This document shows positions 6,518 to 15,600 of a stretch of 31,619 nt of DNA, in pieces. The stretch covers positions 1 through 31,619 of the forward strand of contig CAKSGG010000019.1 in the NCBI GenBank assembly GCA_934454215.1, in the 5' to 3' direction. Source of the DNA: an uncultured Clostridia bacterium (GTDB lineage Bacteria; Bacillota; Clostridia; UBA1381). The stretch's first letter is position 1. Each line of letters starts with the position of its first letter. The position numbers and the translations under genes were made by a program. The notes beneath the pieces are model-generated. The model did not search any database, was not told the origin of the DNA, and saw nothing but the letters and a program-made list of their open reading frames with translations.

Positions 6518-8428
6518 TTATTTAACTTTGGATGAGTAATTATAATGATGATTGCTGAACAAACCATCATTAAAGAAGATATTAAAGGTGTCATTTTGTC
6601 CAACTCTTGCAGCTTTCAAGACAATTTTATTTACACCCTTTTTAATTTTCACCTCCTCTGTATGTTTATTTTCTGCCGTCCACCAAACACATTCTTCACT
6701 CTTTGAAATTAATTTTCCGTTTATCCATAACTTATACGGTGCACTGTGACCTATATTCACAACCGCCGTTTTTTCCTCATCCGAAACAAGCTCCCTTATC
6801 ATGTACACACAGCAGCTGCCCTTATATTTCACAAACTCGGAAAGGCTGAAACAGTCTTCATATAATCCAATCTCAGTCGGAATTAATGAACAGGTATCCC
6901 ATGCGGTGTTTTCTATATTGTCAAAATCGCTTTCATTTACATATTCATGATTTATTTCTTCAAAGGTATTTAAGTGATATTCTCGCAGCGCGTCAACATT
7001 ATCAAAATACTTATCATATTTATCCCAGTAGTTTATCTGCGGAATATCCGAGCGGTTTTTCCAAAACGGACCGTAGACTTTCCATATCGCAGCTCCCGTT
7101 ATTCCGAATGAATATAATATCGGCTCACCGTTATGTACGGCACTGAATACAATATCATTTTTCTCGTGAAATTCATTATTATAAGAGTGCGCTGTTATTA
7201 TCAGCTCAGTTTCCTTTGTGTCAAACGGTAAAACGCTTATTTTTTTGCTGTATTTTATATCCCATCCGTCAGGCATTTTGCAATTTAACTCTCCAGAAAA
7301 CAAAACTGAAGTATCATTAAAAATTTTAAGACGCATAACTCTTGTCTCGTCGGGCTTCATTGCCGGTATCCCGTTATAGTCTATTGATAAAAACAAACCG
7401 TTATTTTTATCGTGAGGTATCTCTGCAAAATCGGGCGCATCTGTAACTACAAGACCGGTATTACGATATTTTGCCATTGTAATACCGGCAGCACAGGTAT
7501 CCTCCGCCAAATCATACAAAGTATTGCTTCTTCTTGTAACCTTTGCGTCAAGAACATATCCCGTATCCCAAAATCCCAGCTTAAAGAGTTCTTCCGAGCC
7601 TTTTATTATACCGAGAACGGAACCGACCGTTGCACAGGTGCAATCTGTATCATAGCCGCAGTTAAGCGCCATCATGGTTGTTTTAATAAAATCTCCTTTG
7701 CCCAATATCAATGCAGTTAATGAAATCCCCATGTTCTGATATAAATTAGTGCAGTCCGCATGACCGAAATTTTGAAGTATAAGTGCTCTGACCTTCTTAA
7801 AATCATCATATTCTTCGCACCACACAAGCACATTTTCTATAAGGCGGTACATTTCTCCGGACTTATTCAAGTATGACATTGCCTTATAAATTAAAGTCAT
7901 TATATCACTTTCAAAAAACGCAAGTGACTCCAAAGCTGCCAGAAAAATTTCGCCTTCAACGGAGTTTGGTCCGTGATCCAGCACTCCGTCAATTTCAGCA
8001 AATTCTTTTGCAAGTTCTGCATTTCCGGGTGTAACACACGCCCATATTTCAGAACGTATCGGGCATCCCATGCCGTTAAAATAATACGTATTATTAAATG
8101 ATCCCGAAACCGGCGGCATTATTCCTCTTATGTAATTCTTTTTAAAATATGCATATTCACCCGGTGAAAACGGATATTTTTCATAAAAAGCCTGCGCCAA
8201 ATCATTTGAAGTAAAATAGATACCTTTTTTCTCCAATACCTCAAGCCAAATAACCTGAATATCAAGATCATCATTCGGAAGCATTTGTTCTATTGAACGT
8301 TTGTCATACTCATAATTAAAAAGCTCTTTTCTTCCCTCAAACGGTGCGCCTATTGTACCGGCTATACTTTTTCCGAGCCAGCAGCCAAAAACCTTATCAA
8401 AATATTTTTTATAATCAATTGTTTTCAT
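6518..8428 (-). CDS. ADP-ribosylglycohydrolase-fold protein with C-terminal beta domains
   Basis: A 636-residue protein with no signal peptide. Residues about 10-320 have the ADP-ribosylglycohydrolase (DraG/ADPRH, PF03747) fold: G-C-W-L-G-K-S-I-A-G-T-I-G-A-P (15-29), an N-D-D-L-D-I-Q metal-binding segment (52-58) and N-C-G-Y-D-T-D-C (256-263) supplying further metal-ligand aspartates. The classical enzymes remove ADP-ribose from proteins using two Mg ions. Here the domain is followed by an NEW3-like beta region (about 345-440) and a jelly-roll-like C-terminus (about 515-620, K-L-W-I-N-G-K-L then the acyl-binding-like V-N-K-I-V-L-K). That arrangement, and its place inside a glycan operon, suggests it acts on a sugar derivative instead of a modified protein; this is inference. 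The metal-binding residues appear intact. A 13-codon ORF with its own ribosome binding site ends 2 nt before the start (8431-8472). The gene is in the same operon as its neighbours; the 81-bp gap to the heparinase gene shows no terminator. Confidence 0.8.
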   Translation of the reverse strand: MKTIDYKKYFDKVFGCWLGKSIAGTIGAPFEGRKELFNYEYDKRSIEQMLPNDDLDIQVIWLEVLEKKGIYFTSNDLAQAFYEKYPFSPGEYAYFKKNYIRGIMPPVSGSFNNTYYFNGMGCPIRSEIWACVTPGNAELAKEFAEIDGVLDHGPNSVEGEIFLAALESLAFFESDIMTLIYKAMSYLNKSGEMYRLIENVLVWCEEYDDFKKVRALILQNFGHADCTNLYQNMGISLTALILGKGDFIKTTMMALNCGYDTDCTCATVGSVLGIIKGSEELFKLGFWDTGYVLDAKVTRRSNTLYDLAEDTCAAGITMAKYRNTGLVVTDAPDFAEIPHDKNNGLFLSIDYNGIPAMKPDETRVMRLKIFNDTSVLFSGELNCKMPDGWDIKYSKKISVLPFDTKETELIITAHSYNNEFHEKNDIVFSAVHNGEPILYSFGITGAAIWKVYGPFWKNRSDIPQINYWDKYDKYFDNVDALREYHLNTFEEINHEYVNESDFDNIENTAWDTCSLIPTEIGLYEDCFSLSEFVKYKGSCCVYMIRELVSDEEKTAVVNIGHSAPYKLWINGKLISKSEECVWWTAENKHTEEVKIKKGVNKIVLKAARVGQNDTFNIFFNDGLFSNHHYNYSSKVK

Positions 8429-8430
8429 TT

Positions 8431-8472
8431 TTATAACTGTTCCCTTTCATGCTGTAAGACCCAAAACCTCAT
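8431..8472 (-). CDS. Possible 13-codon leader ORF before the ADP-ribosylglycohydrolase-like gene
   Basis: ATG at 8472 opens a frame MRFWVLQHEREQL that stops with TAA two bases before the next ATG (8428). It has its own AGGGAG ribosome binding site at 8478-8483, 5 nt upstream. The downstream gene has only a weak, distant AAAGGG site, so ribosomes finishing the leader could reinitiate on it. This could be coincidence in an 81-bp gap. Confidence 0.25.
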   Translation of the reverse strand: MRFWVLQHEREQL

Positions 8473-8509
8473 ACTATCTCCCTGTACAAAAGCTATGCTA
8501 TGGGCGATT

Positions 8510-11500
8510 TTATTCAGACTTAGCCTCCATCAAATTGTAAACTCTCTTCAATACCACTGTTGCCTCTGCCCTTGTTGCATTTCCTTTGTTGTCATAGCTC
8601 CCGTCGGGCATTCCTTTTATAATTCCCGATTTTGACACAAAATCAATTGCATCTTTTTCCCAATCGGAAAAGTTCTCATAATCTTTAAACGAAATATTAT
8701 CGCCCGCTTCGGCTTTCAGGTCATAGATTTTGCATACACCGAATAAAATTTTTGCCATTTCTCCCCTTGTTAAAAGTCTGTCCGGATAAAATTTATCTTC
8801 AAATCCGCTCACTATTCCCTTTTCAGCGGCCGAATTTACCACATCAAAATACCAATCGTTTTCGCTTATATCCGAAAATTTGTTTTCAAGCCCTTTGATT
8901 TCGGCGCCCAACATCCTTATAACCACAGCAGTAAATTCCGCCCGTGTAATTTTGCCGTCAGGGTCGAATTTATTTTCGGACTTTCCCTTTACAAATCCCT
9001 TGTCAAACATTGTTTTAATGTCATTTTCAGCCCAGTGATCTTTTAAATCGGTAAATTCCAATGTTTTACCCGTAACGTCATCTTTACCATCATTATGATT
9101 TTCTTTATCCGGATTTTCAGTCGGCTTATTTGACGGCTGCGGCCATATATGACCTCCGCCGCCTCCACCGCCTCCTCCGCTGCCGGAGGAAGGACGCTTG
9201 GTGGGTTCTGCGGGTAAATTGCCTGAATTATTATCATCTTCGGAGTATAAAACTATATTTTGAATTCCGTAAAGATAGTTGTATGATTTATCATCTTCAT
9301 CATAATATGATATTTTTTCTTTTTCTGTTTTGTTCATCACTTCTTCCTTTGAATTGCTGTCAAGCTTTATCTGCGGTTTTATAACATTACCCGATAAAGC
9401 TATTGCGGCCCTGCCTTTTGAAACGGGAAGTGTAACACAAACAGGCTTTGAAACCGTAAAGTTTCCGAAATCAATCATACCGAACCTTTGCTTGCCTATA
9501 TCAATACTTGTGCTTTTAATGTCAGGTATCTTTATTATACCGTCCCAGCTGCTGCCGCCCCTAATTTCCGTTCCAGTATAAAGCGTAAGCGATGCCCATT
9601 TTGTTTTGCCAGAAACCGTTATCGGAAATCCTATTTCCGTATCGCTTTTTACAATACCGCTTCGGCTGCCGTCCTCACTTTCCGAAACATTAAATTCCAA
9701 ATAATAATTGCCCAATACAATAAGATCACCCATTTTTTGAAATTCGGTATTTTTTTCATTTAATGAAGCTTTTACAACATTCGGAGCATAAACAATAATG
9801 TAATCCTTTGAAAGATCTATATCCTGAGTTGTCTGAACATTTGCCACTCTTCCCTCAAAGCTTACTGAAATATCCGAAAGCTTTTTTGAGCTTCTGAAAA
9901 AATCGCGGCCGTTTTGCTTTAAATAATTAATATTTGAAGCTGCGAAAAACTCTAAGCTGTCCTGTTTGTTATATTTAAGAAAAACATTTTCAGCATCCGC
10001 GTCATACCAATCAAATCTTCTTATCTTTTCAGGTCTGAAATTTACATAGTATTCAGCCTTTGTAGCATCCGGAAGAATCATCGAAAACGCCTGCGCACTG
10101 TTATCGCTGTTATCCGAAACTTCAATCGGAGATGTTTTTATATCGGCTGTAACACTTGTTTCAAACGGAAAAATAATTGTATTCAATATTGCATTTCCGG
10201 CTGTTTTGATTTTATATGAAACGTGCTTTTTCTTTGAAGTGTTTCTTATGCTGTTGCTCTCGTTAAGACCGACTCCGTCATCAAGAGTTGCACTTGTCAG
10301 CTTTTCGGGAGCGATAGGCACTATTTCAACATTTGCGCCGCTTGAATAATTTGTTTTGGCTATTTTTGTTTTATCGTCAAGACTCGGCTTTGCTTCAACA
10401 AGATTATGCCATGTCTGATTAAACGTATTAACGCTTCCGTCCTGTGGAGCCTTTATAAAATCGGATATTATAAAAAACTTATCGTTTTTTGCAAAAGCGG
10501 CTTTTCTTGTATGTACAAAATCGGGATATGCATACGATTCGCCCGTATAAAAATCCATTCTCGGATTTGTGTACATAGTTGTATTAACCGCACCGCTTTT
10601 TTCCTGCCCTTTTTCATTAATTTCTACAGTGTTATGAGATTCCGTTCTCTTTGACTGCCAAATATAATACGGATCTCTTGCGTCGTATGAATTCATTCCG
10701 GTATCTGCAAGCAAGTATCTTCCGTATGCATACATCAACATTTGGTTTACATCGGCATGAGAATGACTAAGCCCTGTTCTGCCCCTGAAAAATGCAGAAA
10801 CCGCATTTTCGCTCCAGTTATCTCTCATCACTCCAAGCTTACTTGACGGCATAAAATATGATGTCCAGCCGGGTATCACACCTTTTCGGTCATCCGAATT
10901 AAGCGTTCCGAAATAATACATATTCTGATCGTCACATATTTCGGCTGCATCATAAATTCTTTGTCGCATCTGTGACGGTCCACCGTCACCCCAGCCCCAT
11001 TGAACGCCGTTAGGCATTGTTAAATTCATTTCGGCCAAAGCGAACTTTTTATAAATCTCCATAAACTCTTCGGGGAGCTCTATTTTTGCAACGTCCGCAA
11101 GATTAAAAAGACCCGTAAATGTACTTAAAACGCCTGCGTCATAGCCGCTTGTAGGCTCTGTGTAGCCGCCGTCTTCGTTCAAAAGGTCTTCGGAAAGCTC
11201 CATAACTCTTCTGTCGATATTACCTATCCAACTTTCTCTGTCCTTAAATTCCGGGAAGTATGCAATATATCTTAAAAGAGAGTTTATCTGAAATGCCTGC
11301 CCGTTATGTTTTCTCCATTCATTTTTCGCATATGTAAGACCCGTCGCATCCTGCCATATAAGCTTTAAAATTGAAGTCATAGCTTCCCCGTTTATTATAT
11401 CCTTGCAGGCTAACGCACCGAAAAATATAAGTGAAAGCTGCGGATCGCCTCTGAACGCCGCATTAAGCGCAGCTTCTTTTGTATATAAATCATACAACAG

Positions 11501-12628
11501 ACCTCCGTTATCACCGATAAAATCAAGAGTTTGATTTATTGCCGCACGCGCATAGCTTTCATCCTTAGTCGCATAATATTCCGAAAACATTCTCGGAATA
11601 TGATTTAATCTGACCTGAACATTGTAAAACTGAGCGTGCAATCCGCTGCGCTGTGCCCAGTCATATCCATCTGACGTATTATTCCAGGAAGCAACACGAA
11701 TAGGCATATTTGAGTATGTTATAATATTCTCATCCCATTGGTTTTCAACTCCCGAAAATACTGCCACTTCCTTGTTGTCTGCGGTAGAGCTGCCGTAAAG
11801 CTTAAGTGTTGCCCTTGTAATTTCCACACTTCTGTCAAGCGGCGACAAATCAAAGTTGACATAAGCCTGTCTTGTTCCGTTATCGCTCGGAGCTGCGCCG
11901 CCCTCACTTATAAGCAGCTCGCTTTCCGACCCGTAATTTTCTCCGGAGAAATCACCGCCTCTTATATACATATCCTGAGATACCGGAATTGTTGTTGTCT
12001 GTTTTCCCTGCTGAATTTCAAGAACAGGTATGTTGTTTCCCGATTCTTTTGAATTAAAAGAAACTATTTCCTCTCTGTTGTTTTCTTCGCTTTCTCTTTT
12101 TATAGAATGAATAAGAAAGCAGCTCACATTCGATTTTACAAGAGAAGTAACATTTACGCTATACTGCGACGGCTCTTTCTTCACCGATAAAATTCCGACA
12201 ACAGGCGACTCAAAGGTATGGATATTTTCCTTTGAAATTCTCGCCTCAAGAGATGCTCTGCCGGTCGGAAGTCCAGGCGATAAATCTCTGTGCTGATAGT
12301 AATACAAAAGACATTCTTTTGCATTGTAATAATCATTTGCCTTAACATAGTCCTCAACAAGCTTCAGATCATATGCGTATGCATAGTCTATTTTAGGTTC
12401 AATAACCCATTCTTCGCCCTGCGAGTCCCATTTGCCTAAAAATTCTTCATCGCTCATTCTGTTGCGGTCTTTAAATTCACCGGCAGACTGAACAGATATT
12501 TCGTCCGCATACTCGGATACAAACTCATTTTCCCCCGAATTAACCGGCAGATTATCATATGGTTGTGCAAAGCAAGGTACAGCTGCTGTTATTGAAAGTA
12601 TAAATGCAATTATTTTTTTGCTGCTCAT
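8510..12628 (-). CDS. SLH-anchored heparinase II/III-family polysaccharide lyase
   Basis: A 1372-residue surface enzyme. Signal peptide with cleavage near CFA-Q (residue 21). Residues about 85-115 match the start of heparinase-type alpha-barrels (K-A-N-D-Y-Y-N-A-K...Y-Y-Q-H-R). CBM96/DNRLRE-like beta sequence is inserted at about 155-313. The alpha/alpha toroid resumes from about 340 to 580 (H-N-G-Q-A-F-Q-I-N, W-G-W-G-D-G-G). A heparinase II/III beta-sandwich follows from about 595 to 900, including the hallmark S-H-S-H-A-D-V-N-Q (621-629) and L-L-A-D-T-G (639-644), with Y655 and H665 as further active-site candidates. Another beta region spans 910-1130, then a nine-glycine linker (1151-1159) and three SLH repeats (1192-1372, D-x-x-x-H-W/D-W and T-R-A/G-E motifs) that would bind cell-wall polymer. 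The family cuts uronic-acid-containing polysaccharides by beta-elimination; the substrate is not deducible. The gene starts 15 bp after its upstream neighbour, with GGAGG, in the same operon. Confidence 0.85.
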   Translation of the reverse strand: MSSKKIIAFILSITAAVPCFAQPYDNLPVNSGENEFVSEYADEISVQSAGEFKDRNRMSDEEFLGKWDSQGEEWVIEPKIDYAYAYDLKLVEDYVKANDYYNAKECLLYYYQHRDLSPGLPTGRASLEARISKENIHTFESPVVGILSVKKEPSQYSVNVTSLVKSNVSCFLIHSIKRESEENNREEIVSFNSKESGNNIPVLEIQQGKQTTTIPVSQDMYIRGGDFSGENYGSESELLISEGGAAPSDNGTRQAYVNFDLSPLDRSVEITRATLKLYGSSTADNKEVAVFSGVENQWDENIITYSNMPIRVASWNNTSDGYDWAQRSGLHAQFYNVQVRLNHIPRMFSEYYATKDESYARAAINQTLDFIGDNGGLLYDLYTKEAALNAAFRGDPQLSLIFFGALACKDIINGEAMTSILKLIWQDATGLTYAKNEWRKHNGQAFQINSLLRYIAYFPEFKDRESWIGNIDRRVMELSEDLLNEDGGYTEPTSGYDAGVLSTFTGLFNLADVAKIELPEEFMEIYKKFALAEMNLTMPNGVQWGWGDGGPSQMRQRIYDAAEICDDQNMYYFGTLNSDDRKGVIPGWTSYFMPSSKLGVMRDNWSENAVSAFFRGRTGLSHSHADVNQMLMYAYGRYLLADTGMNSYDARDPYYIWQSKRTESHNTVEINEKGQEKSGAVNTTMYTNPRMDFYTGESYAYPDFVHTRKAAFAKNDKFFIISDFIKAPQDGSVNTFNQTWHNLVEAKPSLDDKTKIAKTNYSSGANVEIVPIAPEKLTSATLDDGVGLNESNSIRNTSKKKHVSYKIKTAGNAILNTIIFPFETSVTADIKTSPIEVSDNSDNSAQAFSMILPDATKAEYYVNFRPEKIRRFDWYDADAENVFLKYNKQDSLEFFAASNINYLKQNGRDFFRSSKKLSDISVSFEGRVANVQTTQDIDLSKDYIIVYAPNVVKASLNEKNTEFQKMGDLIVLGNYYLEFNVSESEDGSRSGIVKSDTEIGFPITVSGKTKWASLTLYTGTEIRGGSSWDGIIKIPDIKSTSIDIGKQRFGMIDFGNFTVSKPVCVTLPVSKGRAAIALSGNVIKPQIKLDSNSKEEVMNKTEKEKISYYDEDDKSYNYLYGIQNIVLYSEDDNNSGNLPAEPTKRPSSGSGGGGGGGGGHIWPQPSNKPTENPDKENHNDGKDDVTGKTLEFTDLKDHWAENDIKTMFDKGFVKGKSENKFDPDGKITRAEFTAVVIRMLGAEIKGLENKFSDISENDWYFDVVNSAAEKGIVSGFEDKFYPDRLLTRGEMAKILFGVCKIYDLKAEAGDNISFKDYENFSDWEKDAIDFVSKSGIIKGMPDGSYDNKGNATRAEATVVLKRVYNLMEAKSE

Positions 12629-12643
12629 AGACGCTCCTCCGTT

Positions 12644-15600
12644 TTATTTTTCAAGATACAGATAATTATAAATGACAGCCGCTGCCTGAGCTCTCGTTGC
12701 CGCATCGTTCGGTCTGAACGTTTTATCTTCAAAGCCGTTAATTAAGCCCATTGCGCAAAGCTTTGCAACGCTTTTTTCGGCATAACCGGGAATGTCATTT
12801 TTATCCGTAAAGGTTAAATTCTCCGTTTCGACCTCCCGGATTTTAAACGCTCTGTCGAGAATAACAGTCATATCACATCTTTTAATTTGTTCTCCTATGC
12901 CAAAGCAATTTTCACCAATTCCGTTTACTATTCCCATTTCATAAGCCTTCGCCACATACTTATAATACCAGCTGTCTTTGACTGCATCATCAAATGAACA
13001 CCCAGCATCCGAAACATCAACATTAAGAGCGGCAAGAACTATCTTAACAAATTCTTCTCTGCTTATATTTCTGTTCGGCTCAAATCTTCCGTCTTCGTTA
13101 CCGTTTACAATTTTATCTTCCGCCAGTCGTTCTATTTTTTCTTTTGCCCAGACAGCTTCCGACAAATCAATAAACATATCTTTTCTCTCAGGCATTTTTG
13201 TGTTATCCTTAACAGGTGAAACTACAATATTCTGCGACTTCCCGCCGGAATATCCTCCACCTCCGCCACCACCGGTCTGTGAGGATCTTTTAAGAATTTT
13301 CACAACATATTCTTTTGTTTCGGTATAATTTCCGTTTTCAAATTTCAGCTTTAAAATCACTTCAACATTCGAGCCTTCCGGTCTTGTCACCTTTCCGGTA
13401 TCCGATAAGTATCGGCGGTCTGATGATTCAGCCGTAATTTTACTTCCGCATACGCTGCCCTTTGTCGGAATTTGTATATCCGATATGACATTATCAAGGC
13501 TGCCCAAATTAATTGCATTAATATCAGCTTCAACGGCTTCCTTATCACTTAATGAATAATAAACACCGACCGAACTTACACTTGCATCTCCGGCAAAATC
13601 TATTCTTACAGATTTGACATTTTTCGGCGTGAACGTAACATTTTTCCCACTGCCAACTCTTGTATACGTATTACTGTCAATCGGCTTGCAGCTTATATAC
13701 GCGTCGGAGAAGCTTCCGTTTATAATGATATTATTAATCATTTCCGCTTTTTTCAAATCAATAATAAGGTACGGCTTTTTATCATTATCTCCGCTTCCCC
13801 ATGCTGTTTCGGAGTCATTATCCTTTATAAATTCAAATCTTGCATTTGCCTTGTCTGAGGAACCCGATACTTCCGCGCTGAGTGCATAGTTTCTTTCCGG
13901 CACTCTGACAATAAACTGTTTTTCCTTTGAAACAGCGCTTCCCTTTGAAACAACAGCGCTCAGCACAACCTCTGTTATACGCTCGTTATCAAACGGTATT
14001 CTGTTTACCTTACCCTCCGACGATATAATATCCGGTCTGCTGCTTGTCCATACAATTGCCGATCCCTCCTGTCCCACTGTTGGGAGATGAAGCAGCTCGT
14101 CTAAGCACAAGCCGGGATAATTTAAATTTAGATTGCTATAATCGTATTCAACGCTCTCCTCATCCGATTTTACTTTGGCAATATTCAAATCAAATCTTTT
14201 AATGCTTCTATTATTTCCGTTTTCAACCAAAGCCCAAAGCGTAACCGGAATACTCTCTCCGTCTTTTGGGCTGTTTACCTTACCGGAAACAGATACTATA
14301 TCCGGGCGTGATGAAAACCACTTTATTTCAGCCTCGCCAAGCGGAGTCTTTTCGGGAATTTCCAAATCCTTTACAACATTTGAAACATCGCCTAAGCTAA
14401 TGCTATTGGCATAGTTTTTAACAATGCTGACAGGGTCCATATATACCTTAACATCATCAAGCCAGCAATGCCCTGCGCTACTTCTGTCAAATCCGGCTTG
14501 TATACGCATTGCGCCGTCACCTTCAATTTTAGGATCGTTTTCACATACCTTTTTCCCGTCAAGATACATATCAAACACACCATCATCAAGATTTAAAACG
14601 CTTTTTACATCATGCCATTGTCCGCCGTCATAATTTTCTCTGTGAGATTTATTTCCTCCCATTTGCGCAACAACAAATGTGTCGTTAAACGGAAACTTTA
14701 CAAAATTACCGCTCGGCGCTGCGTTATATCCTGTTGTAGCATTTATCCAAATGCTTGCGTTGGTGTCTTTACCTTCTCCGCCGGTAAGAACATATTTATA
14801 TCTGTATTCTATAACAACGCTTCCTCTTTTCGGAGTATTAAAATTAATATGCAAAAGCGAATGTTGATTTCCGTCCGGCTTAATATGATAAATATTCATA
14901 ACCTTGTTTTTATCATTTTCAGCTTCAACACCGATTTGTATGTCTTTGTTCGAATCGAGTACAGTTGAATCTTTTCCCCATTGACTGTAAGCTGTATTTT
15001 CAGGCAGCATGCCTATTTCGGCGTCTTCAAAATCTTCGCTCAGCAGAAAATCGGTTATTTCATCCGTTTTTGCAACGGTAAGATTATAGCTTATGTCCAT
15101 TTCAACACCGTTATTGTTTACAGTCGCTGTTAATACAACTTTTTTCGGATCGGGCTTCCTTATAACATATGCTATATTATCATAAACGAATAAACTTTCT
15201 TCACTGTCAGAGTGCCACTTAACCGAATATCCGCTTTTCGACACCGTCGGCAGATCAAAATCGTTTACTATGTTATTAATATCACCGGATATTATTTCTT
15301 CAATCTTAAGCTCATCATCAATCGGCCTCGCCTTCGCAATGCCGAGTGCAAAGCCTTTGGATTGCTTTTTTCCGTCAACAGATATTTCGGCTGTAAGCAA
15401 AACCCTTTTTTCATCATTTCCGGGTTTTATAACAGCTTCATAGCCGTTTTTTATTTCGAGAGCCGAGCTGTCACTCGATGACCAAATGATTTCTATTCCG
15501 CTCTGTGTGTTTTTTGGCAATGAAAACGCTTTTTCTATGGAATTTTTTGACTGATCACCGACTATCTCGTCAATATTGAGCAAATCAAGCTCGCTTTCCT

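Noticed and set aside
9043..9237. Minus-strand frame reading through the Gly-rich linker of the SLH lyase
   Set aside because: It is an alternative frame of the low-complexity linker, with no start signals.
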